This document shows positions 13,662 through 21,389 of a stretch of DNA of 21,389 nucleotides, piece after piece. Below the pieces are notes generated by a model, which did not search any database, was not told where the DNA came from, and saw nothing but the letters and a program-made list of their open reading frames with translations. The DNA is from DASWUZ01 sp036401375 (GTDB lineage: Bacteria > Acidobacteriota > Terriglobia > Terriglobales > Acidobacteriaceae). The stretch spans positions 1 through 21,389 of the forward strand of contig DASWVB010000021.1 of assembly GCA_036401375.1 (NCBI GenBank). Direction: 5' to 3'. The translations under genes and the position numbers were made by a program. How positions within the stretch are numbered: position 1 is the stretch's first letter; every line of letters begins with the position of its first letter.

Positions 13662-16600
13662 TCAATGAGCCTTGATACTGCCGGACGCAAATGCCTGCTG
13701 CTTCTGCTCAGCCCTCAATACTGCCTCTCGCATCGGCTTCTCATGCAGCAGCAGCTCCGTTGCCTGCAGTTGTGGCGTGGCGTGGAACCACTGCTGTACT
13801 AGATTGTCTTTGAGCAGGTTGAGTATGGCCAGCAGCGACATCCCCTGGTGGTGGGCCATCCACTCGCGAACGACTACGGCGCGGTCCAAACCACCAGTAA
13901 AATCGATAGCTTCGTAGAAGCCATAAGTCCCGATCCATCCCGCGTCAGCCATTTTTCGCAAATTTGCGAGCGCGTTGATGGAGTCCACGCCCAGTGCAAG
14001 GAAGCTCGAATAAGGGGAGACGACGGGTCCGGCGCCAGCGTCCCACTTCAAAGCGATATCCGGGATGCCGAAGGCGTGATACGGATAGTGTCCCTGGTCA
14101 TCGATCCTTCCGAATCCGGATTCAGATATCCCCCAGGGAACATTGAGGGAGCTTGCGAATCTACGCTGGATATCGACCGCTGACTGCAGCGTTCGCGAGA
14201 CCAGCGTGTCCGGATAGCTTCGCATCCAGAGCGACGGCATTAAGTATTCGAACATGGTGCCGGTCCAGGAGAGCAGAATAGATCGATCGAATGCCCGTGT
14301 ATGTGTTCTCCCCAGCTTGAACCAGCTCTGTTGCGGGATCTCCCCTTTGGCGACGGCTATGAAGGTAGCAATCCGTGCTTCAGAGGCGAGCATGTCATAG
14401 CAGGCGGTGTGCAGTTTCTCCGTCTCCACCTCGTAGCCGATCGACAGCAGACCGCGGCCGGGCTCAAGCAGGAAGCTGAAATCCATTTCGTCGGCCAACC
14501 TGGCTGCGTCTTCAGAGATGTTCTGGAGCGCGCCTGCCAGAGCCCTCAGACGGGCAACCGCCTGAGTGAGCAGCGGGTGGAACTGCTGTGCGTGCGCGTC
14601 AACGGCATCGACCCGGGCAAGCTGCTCATCGAGCCTGGTTGCGTAATCTGCCCCATGCTCCAGCGTCACCTGGTCGCCTGCCTTCATTTCTATGCCAGCG
14701 CTCGATGCTATGGTCGCGAACTGCGGCAATAGCCAGGGAGTGTAGTCGTGCAGTAAAGACTGGACCGCAGAGACGCGGCGCTGAGCGTCCCCTGCGGCAG
14801 CGGACCGGACCCCTGCAGCCGGTATGGAGCTCAATTCTGCAGCGGCTGCCGACGATCCGACACTCACTGAGGCGTTCATCCAGTTAATCCACGCTGCCAG
14901 GCCAGCTCCCTCACCGGGCCCTGCGGGCGAGTTGGTAGCTGTCTCGACCACTGGTGGCCGTGACGGCTGCATATACAACTCAACCCCTTCGAATAACGCA
15001 GTGCTGACTATCGGTGCTCTCAACTTCTCCTTTGCACCAGCACTTAGCGTGTACAACGAGGCTGCCAGATTCCCGCTGTCTACACTCGATATCGTGATGG
15101 GGTGAAGAGGCTCAAGCGTCTGCGTGTTGTACCAGTTGTAAATGTGTCCATGCACTTTTGGCAGTCGAGCGATAGTAGCGAGTGTGCGCGTGGTCAGATC
15201 AACGAACTCGCTTATCGTCAGGAACCCAAACTCGCAAGCAGCCTGCCTCGCGTTGAGCAGCATTCCGATGTTCGTTGGGGAGACGCGGGCGGCCTCAAAC
15301 ATTCCCTTCTCCTCAACGTTGTCGGGGATGAGGAAATTGTGTTTCTCGTCACCGAAATCGGCGTAGAAGCGCCAGATGCGGAGCGCCATCTCGCGCAGGA
15401 AAGCTTGGTCAGCGCTGCTGAGCAGCTCCTTGAGCGGGGCAGGCGGCTTGTTGAGCCAGCGAGTGATCGCAGAGGCAAATCCCCAAAGCAGCAGGATGGG
15501 CGCAGCTACGATGAGCGCTCTGCGGTTCAGCAGCGCGACGATCACCGCAAGACCCGCCGCGATGGCAGGCATGGCCGCAAGGTAGCGGTCCACGGGCGTT
15601 CGCCTGGTGGTGTTTGCCTCTGCCTCCGCCGCGGTCTCCCACTCGAGCAGGCGGCGGCCCGTGATAAACCTGCGAATCAGGGCGCGAGCGATCGCATCCA
15701 CGGCGAGCAGCGTCTGGTGCGCAAGAAAGACGAGGTTCAGTAAAGTGATTCCGAGTGCCTGAAGAAATCCGCTGAACGCCTCACCCTTCGCGCCAGGCTG
15801 GGGAACAAGGATCGCACGCCCCATTGAAAAACCCAGCTGGACGAGGCTGGGAATCACCAGCAGAATTACTGTAACGAGCGTCCAGTAGAGGGCGCCGCCC
15901 GGCAGCCCCAGCCATCCCGCCACCAGCAACACAAAGGTGAACGGCTCGACCAGGGAGCGGCGCAGGTTATCGAAGATCTTCCAGCGGGAGATGGTCGAAA
16001 TCGGGTTGCGAACCCAGCGGCCGGACTCGTCCGGAACGCGAGCGAACAGCCACTGCGCGATCTGCCAGTCGCCCCGCACCCAGCGATGTTTTCGTCGGGT
16101 AAAGGCGCTGTAGTGCGAGGGATAGTCGTCTATAACTTCAACATCTGTAGCCAGACCCGCGCGCGCATAGGAACCCTCAATGAGGTCGTGGCTGAGTAAT
16201 GCGTTTCTAGGAAACCTGCGGTCAAGCACGCTGTGAAACGTACTGACCTCATAGATACCCTTGCCCGTGAAGATGCCCTCGCCGAAGAGGTCCTGGTAGG
16301 CATCGGAGACAGCCCGGGTATAGATGTCAAATCCTGTCTGCCCGGAGTAGATGGCGGCCAGGCGAGAACGCGCTGCTGACTGCACGCTGACCCCCACGCG
16401 CGGCTGCAGTATCCCGTATCCCTCAGTGACCACTCGCAGTTTAGGATCGATGACCGCGCGATTGAGCGGGTGCGCGATCGCTCCGACGAGCTGGTTAGCC
16501 ACCCCGCGAGGCAGCTGCGTGTCAGAGTCAAGAGTGATGATGTAGCGCACTTTTGGCAGCACTTCAACGCGGCCCGCAGTGACCGGAAACGCGTTGAACT

Positions 16601-18203
16601 CGCCCTTGAGATATTTGTTGAGATCCAACAGCTTTCCCCGTTTGCGCTCCCACCCCATCCAGACCTCTTGCCGGGCGTTATAGATGCGGTGGCGATGCAG
16701 CAGGAGCAGTTCGCCGTGCTTTGACCCGGAGCCGCTCGCGTACTTACGGTTGAGATTGCCGATCAGCTCGACTGCGAGGTCGACGAGCGCGTCCCGGTCC
16801 TGCTCCCTGGGTCGAGTGGTGGAGTCAGGCAGGTCGGTGAGAAGCGCAAAGTGCAGGTTGGGATCCTGGTTGGCGAGGAAGCGCACCTCCAGACTCTCGA
16901 CGAGCTCTGTCACCTGCTGCTCGTTGATCAGCAAAGTGGGCACAGCCACGAGGGTGGCGAACTCCTCGGGTATTCCTTCGGCAAAGTCGAGCTTCGGCAG
17001 CGCCTCGGCGTGGAAGAGAGCTGTGACGGTATTGGTGATGAGATCGATTGCACCCTGAGCGGCCGGCAGCAGCAGCAGCAGAAAGGCAAGGCTCAGACCG
17101 CCAAACAGCGAGTACCTCGCCATGAGCGGCGCGAGGATGACCCCTATCAACAGGACCGTGAGTATCTCAGCGCCACCGATATAAAAGTACTCGTCATTGT
17201 TACGTATCGCTATGCGCAGACGGTCAATCATCCGGGGATGGTAGCCGATGCGCCCCCGAAGCTCTGCCGCCCCCTTATCGATAAGGTAGTAACCAATGTG
17301 ACTGCGGCGCTCGAAGACCCGCGAATCCTCCGCCCTCGATCGCCGCGCTGAAGTCGCGAGATCGAGCGCAGCCGCGGCTACCTGTGGCTCCGTGAATTCG
17401 GAGTATCGGGCGAGCTCGGCGACTCGTTTGCGATAGGACTGACGGCTGTCGAAGTCCATCGTGCTATAAGCTCCGGCAGGGTCCTGCTGCAGCATGCGGT
17501 CAAAGAAGATCAGCGGCTCGATGAGCGATACCCAGTCCGAGTGCCCGACCCCGCGCAGGCTCCTGAAGTGAGTAGATAGCCGCGACGCCTCTGCGCCGCC
17601 GTCGCTGCTGCTGGCTTTCAGCCTTGAAGTCGCCTCAGAAAGGATGCGCTCGAGGAGGACAAACTTCAGCAGCGTTGCTATAGGCCACAGCTCGTTGAAC
17701 AGAAGAGGCTCGTCCCGCTGCGCTTCGGATACAAAGATACCGAAGGCCTCCGGAGACCAGACTCCCCCGGTCGCATCCAGGTAGCCGGACGCAACTGCCG
17801 CAACGCGAGGGTGATCGCCGAACTGAGCCCCGCCCGCGGGTCGAACTGCGGGGTCACCGGAGCTGCCTGGTGAGACACGAGGCAGACGGTCCAGCTCCTC
17901 GAGAGACGAATCCATCTCCAGCAGCACGGACCGCAGCAGGCGAGGGTTCTCGCGAACCTCTATGATCGGGTCCGCTCCCGGCGCGGCAACGCTGCCGGTG
18001 CGTGCGGTTCCGATCTGTGCGTAGAGTTGTTCGAATGTTGTACGAGCAGAGGAGAGACGGCTCTGCAGCGCGCTGCGTCCCTGGGGACGATGCACGACGT
18101 TCATTGAACGGGCCAGCGACTGAGCGGCCGCGCGGATACTGCGCGCCGGCGCCGGCAGCGTGTACTCGTCCTGCTCGACCGGGATGGGATCGGAGTTCGT
18201 CAT
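13662..18203 (-). CDS. Cyclic beta-1,2-glucan synthase-like protein (GT84 + glycoamylase-like), lacking GH94 domain
   Basis: 1513 residues, related to NdvB/ChvB, inner-membrane enzymes that polymerise UDP-glucose into beta-1,2-glucan and cyclise it. The N-terminal half carries membrane helices (about 340-395, 740-785, 800-825, 868-908) around a GT84 catalytic domain: LITDL-type start, metal-binding LDSDTQ (Asp559/Asp561), TGKGIYEV, and HRWVRGDWQ (about 707-715). The C-terminal part (from about 1000, with the core at about 1350-1490) is the glycoamylase-like/cyclising domain: SGFGRIDDQGHYPYHAFG, YSSFLALG, REWMAHHQGMSLLA. NdvB proteins are about 2800 residues; this one stops shortly after ATELLLHEKP, where the GH94 phosphorylase domain would begin. 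The frame shows no continuation downstream. ATG 18203; weak ribosome binding site. It lies 82 nt after an ABC exporter, probably in one operon. Confidence 0.88.
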   Translation of the reverse strand: MTNSDPIPVEQDEYTLPAPARSIRAAAQSLARSMNVVHRPQGRSALQSRLSSARTTFEQLYAQIGTARTGSVAAPGADPIIEVRENPRLLRSVLLEMDSSLEELDRLPRVSPGSSGDPAVRPAGGAQFGDHPRVAAVASGYLDATGGVWSPEAFGIFVSEAQRDEPLLFNELWPIATLLKFVLLERILSEATSRLKASSSDGGAEASRLSTHFRSLRGVGHSDWVSLIEPLIFFDRMLQQDPAGAYSTMDFDSRQSYRKRVAELARYSEFTEPQVAAAALDLATSARRSRAEDSRVFERRSHIGYYLIDKGAAELRGRIGYHPRMIDRLRIAIRNNDEYFYIGGAEILTVLLIGVILAPLMARYSLFGGLSLAFLLLLLPAAQGAIDLITNTVTALFHAEALPKLDFAEGIPEEFATLVAVPTLLINEQQVTELVESLEVRFLANQDPNLHFALLTDLPDSTTRPREQDRDALVDLAVELIGNLNRKYASGSGSKHGELLLLHRHRIYNARQEVWMGWERKRGKLLDLNKYLKGEFNAFPVTAGRVEVLPKVRYIITLDSDTQLPRGVANQLVGAIAHPLNRAVIDPKLRVVTEGYGILQPRVGVSVQSAARSRLAAIYSGQTGFDIYTRAVSDAYQDLFGEGIFTGKGIYEVSTFHSVLDRRFPRNALLSHDLIEGSYARAGLATDVEVIDDYPSHYSAFTRRKHRWVRGDWQIAQWLFARVPDESGRWVRNPISTISRWKIFDNLRRSLVEPFTFVLLVAGWLGLPGGALYWTLVTVILLVIPSLVQLGFSMGRAILVPQPGAKGEAFSGFLQALGITLLNLVFLAHQTLLAVDAIARALIRRFITGRRLLEWETAAEAEANTTRRTPVDRYLAAMPAIAAGLAVIVALLNRRALIVAAPILLLWGFASAITRWLNKPPAPLKELLSSADQAFLREMALRIWRFYADFGDEKHNFLIPDNVEEKGMFEAARVSPTNIGMLLNARQAACEFGFLTISEFVDLTTRTLATIARLPKVHGHIYNWYNTQTLEPLHPITISSVDSGNLAASLYTLSAGAKEKLRAPIVSTALFEGVELYMQPSRPPVVETATNSPAGPGEGAGLAAWINWMNASVSVGSSAAAAELSSIPAAGVRSAAAGDAQRRVSAVQSLLHDYTPWLLPQFATIASSAGIEMKAGDQVTLEHGADYATRLDEQLARVDAVDAHAQQFHPLLTQAVARLRALAGALQNISEDAARLADEMDFSFLLEPGRGLLSIGYEVETEKLHTACYDMLASEARIATFIAVAKGEIPQQSWFKLGRTHTRAFDRSILLSWTGTMFEYLMPSLWMRSYPDTLVSRTLQSAVDIQRRFASSLNVPWGISESGFGRIDDQGHYPYHAFGIPDIALKWDAGAGPVVSPYSSFLALGVDSINALANLRKMADAGWIGTYGFYEAIDFTGGLDRAVVVREWMAHHQGMSLLAILNLLKDNLVQQWFHATPQLQATELLLHEKPMREAVLRAEQKQQAFASGSIKAH

Positions 18204-18273
18204 GCTCTAAGTAGTGCGACTCGTCTGATCGTAACAACGCACTCGCCCGGCTCTGCTGAGGTGCAGCCCTCGA

Positions 18274-18294
18274 TATCGGTTGCAGTCACCGATA
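18274..18294 (-). repeat. 7-bp inverted repeat at the ABC-gene/glucan-synthase-gene junction
   Basis: TATCGGT (18274-18280) and ACCGATA (18288-18294) form a perfect stem with a 7-nt loop overlapping the stop codon of the ABC exporter gene. Without a T-tract it is unlikely to be a full terminator; it could set the ratio of the two products through RNA processing. The remaining gap (18204-18273) shows nothing else. Confidence 0.35.
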
Positions 18295-20112
18295 GCTCGC
18301 CGCCTGCATCTCGAACATTCCTGCATAGCGTCCGCCGAGCGCCATCAATTGCGAGTGGTTGCCCTCTTCGACCAGCCGCCCTCCCTCGAGAACAACGATG
18401 CGGTCCGCCATTCTTACGGTAGAGAAACGGTGCGAGATCAGGAGCGCCATCTTGTCGGTCGTGAGTTCCGCAAACCGTTCAAAGACCTCCAGCTCGCTCT
18501 TGGCATCGAGCGCCGCGGTCGGCTCGTCGAGGATGAGCAGCTGAGCGTCACGAAGGTAAGCACGGGCGAGCGCAATCTTCTGCCATTCTCCGCCGGAGAG
18601 ATCTACGCCGGTCTCGAATCTGCGTCCCAGCATCTGGTCGTAGCCGTCAGCAAGTTTGCTTACCACTCCGGCCGCAAGGCTCTTCTCCGCCGCGTGCACG
18701 ATCTCCTCCTCGGTGTGCTCGCGTTCGATGCGTCCCACCGAGATGTTCTCACGCGCGGTCATCTCATAGCGCATGAAGTCCTGGAAGATCACACCCATCT
18801 CGCGATGCAGATCCTCCAGAGAGTACTCGCGCAGGTCGACACCATCGAGCAGAATCTGCCCCTCGGTCGGGTCGTAGAGCCGGGTGATCAGCTTGACCAC
18901 CGTGGTCTTTCCCTGCCCATTCTCGCCAATCAGCGCTATACGTTCGCCCGGCGACAGGGTGAAGTTGAAGTCGGACAGGATGCGGCGCCGCGTCCCTGGA
19001 TAGGCGAAGGAGACGTTGCGAAACTCAAAGCCGCGCACGATCGGCCGGGGCGCCCGGCGACCGTCGGGGTTGGCATCGACCCGCGGCTTCATCTCGAAGA
19101 ATGCAATGAGATCGGTGAGGAAGAGCGCCTGGTCGGCGATGCCGGATGCAGTCGACAATACCTGCTGCAATGTGGAGCTTGCCTGTGCGATGACGCTGAT
19201 GAGGAATGCCAGCGTTCCAATGTCGTAGGCGCCGTTCACTCCGCGCCAGATCACATATGCATAGGAACCGTAGTAGCCCATCGTGCCGGCGATGCCGAGT
19301 AGGCCGCCGAGGTAGAGCTTCTTCTTCGAGAGCTGGACGTTTTCGTCATAGATCTGGCTGGCCAGCCCGGCGAAGCGGCTGGTCAGGTGGTCGCTGAGTC
19401 CAAAGAGCTTGAGTTCTTTCGCCGCCTCTTTGCTGCCACCCAACTGGCGGAGGTAATCCATCTGGCGCTTGGCGGGAGTCTGGCGGAAGTTCTTGGCATA
19501 TCCGAGGAAGGCGAAGTGTGTCTCGCCCAGGAACGACGGCAGCACTCCCACGGCGAGCAGCAGCGCGAGCCAAGGGGAGTAGTAGAGCAGCGCACCGGTA
19601 AAGACAAGGGCCGTGATGGTCTGCTGCAGCAAGCGCCCCATGCTCTGTATCATGGCGAGCCGGTCTGTGGCCTGGGCGCGGGCACGCTCCAGACGGTCGT
19701 AGAAGACGGGGTCTTCGTAGGCGGTCACGTCGAGCGCGGCGGCATGACGCATGACCTCGATGCTTACGTGGTGTGTATAGCGATCGGCCAGCAGGTTGTC
19801 GAAGTAGTCCATCAGCCGGTTGACCATGCCGGCGATCACGGCCAGCGTGACCTCAAGGCCGACGACCCACCAGAAGTGCGGGCGCAGCGGCTGGTGATGC
19901 AGCACCTCGTCGACGCCGTTGATGATCCACGCCGAGACTTTGCCCAGGGTGACGGGAAGAAAGGCGATGACGACGCGCAGGATGATGCCCCAGGTCACGA
20001 CCGACGGCCCCGACTCCCACACGATGTGTAGGACGGGCGGCACGTTTCTGAGGGCGCGGATGCGTTCGCCCCACGCGCTCTGTGCCTCGACCTTTTGGCT
20101 CGTCTGCGACAT
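18286..20112 (-). CDS. ABC exporter, fused membrane and ATPase domains (MsbA/NdvA-like layout)
   Basis: 608-residue half-transporter, active as a homodimer in the inner membrane. Residues about 1-330 hold six membrane helices (WGIILRVVIAFLPVTLG, LTALVF-type segments, LALLLAVGVLPSFLG, GIAGTMGYYGSYAYVIW and others). The nucleotide-binding domain from about 365 has Walker A GENGQGKTT (396-404), Q-loop VIFQDF, signature LSGGEWQK (from 505), Walker B LLILDEPTAALD (Asp529/Glu530) and H-loop ISHRFS. Every catalytic residue is present. ATG 20112. The glucan-synthase-like gene follows 82 nt downstream in the same direction, so export of that enzyme's glucan, as NdvA/ChvA does in rhizobia, is a reasonable inference. 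The LSGGEWQ signature, however, is common in other exporter groups, so the substrate is not settled. Confidence 0.92.
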   Translation of the reverse strand: MSQTSQKVEAQSAWGERIRALRNVPPVLHIVWESGPSVVTWGIILRVVIAFLPVTLGKVSAWIINGVDEVLHHQPLRPHFWWVVGLEVTLAVIAGMVNRLMDYFDNLLADRYTHHVSIEVMRHAAALDVTAYEDPVFYDRLERARAQATDRLAMIQSMGRLLQQTITALVFTGALLYYSPWLALLLAVGVLPSFLGETHFAFLGYAKNFRQTPAKRQMDYLRQLGGSKEAAKELKLFGLSDHLTSRFAGLASQIYDENVQLSKKKLYLGGLLGIAGTMGYYGSYAYVIWRGVNGAYDIGTLAFLISVIAQASSTLQQVLSTASGIADQALFLTDLIAFFEMKPRVDANPDGRRAPRPIVRGFEFRNVSFAYPGTRRRILSDFNFTLSPGERIALIGENGQGKTTVVKLITRLYDPTEGQILLDGVDLREYSLEDLHREMGVIFQDFMRYEMTARENISVGRIEREHTEEEIVHAAEKSLAAGVVSKLADGYDQMLGRRFETGVDLSGGEWQKIALARAYLRDAQLLILDEPTAALDAKSELEVFERFAELTTDKMALLISHRFSTVRMADRIVVLEGGRLVEEGNHSQLMALGGRYAGMFEMQAASYR

Positions 20113-20266
20113 GCTCAGCTAGTCCCCGCGGCAGGGGCGCAGTTTCACCTTGCTCTTCAGATGGTCGTAAAGTTCTACGCGGAAGCACCCAGTTCGATGC
20201 CTTGCTGAAGTTACATGTTGTCACACTGCTGCCCTGGGCCAAAAACAGGCGTGACGGTCCGGCTCA

Positions 20267-20322
20267 GCCGGGCGGCTTGCGATGAGCTATGCTGAACGAG
20301 CCAACTCTCGTAGCCGCCCGGC
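20267..20322. repeat. 10-bp inverted repeat in the leader of the CADD-like gene
   Basis: GCCGGGCGGC (20267-20276) and GCCGCCCGGC (20313-20322) are perfect inverted copies 36 nt apart. Each arm adjoins a direct copy of GGCTCAGC (20261-20268 and 20323-20330). The right arm ends 19 nt before the AGGAG ribosome binding site (20342-20346). It lies in the 241-nt gap between divergent ABC-exporter and CADD-like genes and could be an operator or a 5'UTR hairpin. The rest of the gap (20113-20266) shows no gene. Confidence 0.5.
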
Positions 20323-20353
20323 GGCTCAGCTCAACCTCACCAGGAGAAATGCC

Positions 20354-21097
20354 ATGGAACCGATCAGAACCAGCACCGAATCTTTGTGGACACGGGTGGA
20401 CGCCCTGCTTGCCAGGTATGACCTGTTGCAGCATCCCTTTTACCAGGCCTGGTCGGCTGGGGAGTTGACCCATGACCAGCTGGCGGCCTACGGCGCGCAG
20501 TACCTGCCGCACGTGGCTGCGTTCCCCACTTATCTGACTGCCTTGCACTCCCGTCTGCCCGAGGGCCGGGCTCGAAAGGCTATCCTCGCCAACGCTGCCG
20601 ATGAGGAGAGCCACGGCCGTTCGCACGCCGACATCTGGCGCCAGTTCATTGCCGGAATGAGGGCTTTCGACACCGACCAACCGCTGGGCGGATCGGCTCG
20701 GGAGTCCGGGCCCGGCGCTGCGGGATCGGACGAGGTTCTGCCCGAGATTCGGGAGCTGGTCAGCGGCTACCAGACCATCGCACGGGATGCGTCTCTGCCC
20801 ACGGCGCTGGGAGCCTTCTACGCCTACGAATCGCAGGTGCCCAGGGTGGCTGCCTCAAAGCTGGCGGGCCTTAAAGAGCACTACTCCGCCGATGACGCCA
20901 GCTGCGAGTATTTCGCGCTGCATACCACTGCCGATGTCTATCACTCGAAGGTTTGGAAGAGCCTCATCGAAGACTGCGTCGCAGGAGACCCGAGCTGCGC
21001 GGCGCAGGTGCTCTCAGGCGCGGAAGAAGGCGCCCGCGCCCTCTGGCGTGCCCTCGATGGCATCGAGGCAGTGCGAGTAAAGGCGCTCTCGAACTAA
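20354..21097 (+). CDS. CADD-like di-metal protein (TenA/PqqC fold), candidate p-aminobenzoate synthase
   Basis: 247 residues, closely similar along its length to chlamydial CADD (CT610) as I remember that sequence: LLQHPFYQAWSAGELTHDQL, FPTYLTALHSR, FYAYESQVPRVA, LHTTADVYHSK. CADD is a di-metal oxygenase of the TenA/PqqC fold that makes p-aminobenzoate for folate by sacrificing its own Tyr27, with Lys152 as proposed nitrogen donor. By alignment the metal ligands are Glu84, His91, Glu159, His190, Asp194 and His197 (CADD Glu81, His88, Glu142, His174, Asp178, His181). Tyr30 and Lys169 match Tyr27 and Lys152; Tyr158 and Tyr186 match Tyr141 and Tyr170. One Gly/Ser-rich loop (about 106-127) is longer. 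ATG 20354 is fixed by AGGAG 7 nt upstream. A generic iron-containing redox or TenA-like role is the alternative. Confidence 0.88.
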   Translation: MEPIRTSTESLWTRVDALLARYDLLQHPFYQAWSAGELTHDQLAAYGAQYLPHVAAFPTYLTALHSRLPEGRARKAILANAADEESHGRSHADIWRQFIAGMRAFDTDQPLGGSARESGPGAAGSDEVLPEIRELVSGYQTIARDASLPTALGAFYAYESQVPRVAASKLAGLKEHYSADDASCEYFALHTTADVYHSKVWKSLIEDCVAGDPSCAAQVLSGAEEGARALWRALDGIEAVRVKALSN

Positions 21098-21389
21098 TTC
21101 ATTGCCCCTTAGCGTCTAGACAGATTGCGGGATCTGTCGTTACTCTCCACAGATTGTGCGTGGCCGTTCATCTAACCAGCCCGCTACCTCCGACCCGTCC
21201 CGGCGACCGAGCTGGCTGGAAGGAGTTCGGTTGGGGAAACGTGAGCAAACTAAGCAGTTTCCGATAGAGTGCCGGCTTGAGTTTGAGTCCCGCATGTGCT
21301 ACAAACGAATCATTCAAGTTTGCCCCTAGCGGGCGATCGTGAATTTCATGAAGAGTGGCTGAGGGACGGGCCCTGTGACGCCACGACAA
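21098..21389. other. Right-edge non-coding stretch
   Basis: 292 nt without a convincing gene on either strand; a short minus-strand frame reaching the edge from a TTG codon has no recognisable motif. A 7-bp hairpin, GACAGAT (21119-21125) with ATCTGTC (21132-21138), follows the CADD-like gene by 21 nt but lacks a T-tract, so it is at best a weak terminator. I see no tRNA, attachment site or insertion sequence. Confidence 0.4.

Noticed and set aside
13451..13690. Possible continuation of the glucan synthase into a GH94 domain past a single stop or frameshift.
   Set aside because: The minus-strand frames below 13662 show no GH94-like sequence; the area holds hairpins and the plus-strand cassette.
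18280..19302. Plus-strand open frame of about 340 codons across the ABC gene.
   Set aside because: Antisense of the ABC exporter, whose Walker A, signature and Walker B motifs on the minus strand are unambiguous.
21168..21389. Minus-strand frame at the right edge, and a tRNA-like TTTGAGTCCC string.
   Set aside because: No start codon other than TTG at the edge, no recognisable motif, and no cloverleaf can be drawn around the string.
1..21389. CRISPR arrays, insertion sequences, integrases, tRNA or rRNA genes.
   Set aside because: None seen; there is no direct-repeat array, transposase or RNA-gene signature on either strand.

Overview
The window is about 21 kb of GC-rich bacterial chromosome with ordinary, densely packed genes. 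The likely source is an Acidobacteriota (Terriglobia, Granulicella/Edaphobacter-like). That rests on remembered likeness of several products (small CxxC protein, DedA-rhodanese fusion, UbiD, Dps, exported unknowns) and of one REP-like palindrome. No ribosomal marker is present to confirm it.

Layout, left to right. (1) 3-2602: the end of a TolC-type outer-membrane efflux protein and an HlyD/EmrA-type membrane-fusion protein, tightly coupled; their inner-membrane pump must lie outside the window. (2) 2689-4840: Dps-type ferritin, a DedA membrane protein fused to a rhodanese domain, and an 80-residue putative zinc protein. (3) 4962-8573: UbiD-family decarboxylase with an unusual Ala-rich insertion, an exported unknown protein whose 5' end contains a perfect palindrome, a convergent exported molybdopterin-fold protein, and a solitary nuoI. 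(4) 8684-12169: full-length cobalamin-dependent methionine synthase, metH. (5) 12385-13568: three small genes, each with a good ribosome binding site, starting with a signal-less GH73 glucosaminidase. This looks like a phage-type lysis cassette or its remnant and is bounded by strong hairpins. (6) 13662-20112, minus strand: an ABC exporter followed by a cyclic beta-1,2-glucan synthase-like protein that has the glycosyltransferase and glycoamylase-like parts but stops where the GH94 phosphorylase domain normally begins. (7) 20354-21097: a TenA/PqqC-fold di-metal protein closely resembling chlamydial CADD.

The most interesting gene is the last. It keeps the complete di-metal ligand set and also the Tyr and Lys used by CADD, the self-sacrificing enzyme that makes p-aminobenzoate for folate from its own side chain. 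With metH 8 kb away this hints at folate/one-carbon metabolism, though the two are not in one operon. Next in interest are the ABC exporter plus shortened glucan synthase pair (an NdvA/NdvB-like unit without the chain-length domain) and the small muralytic cassette that faces it convergently.
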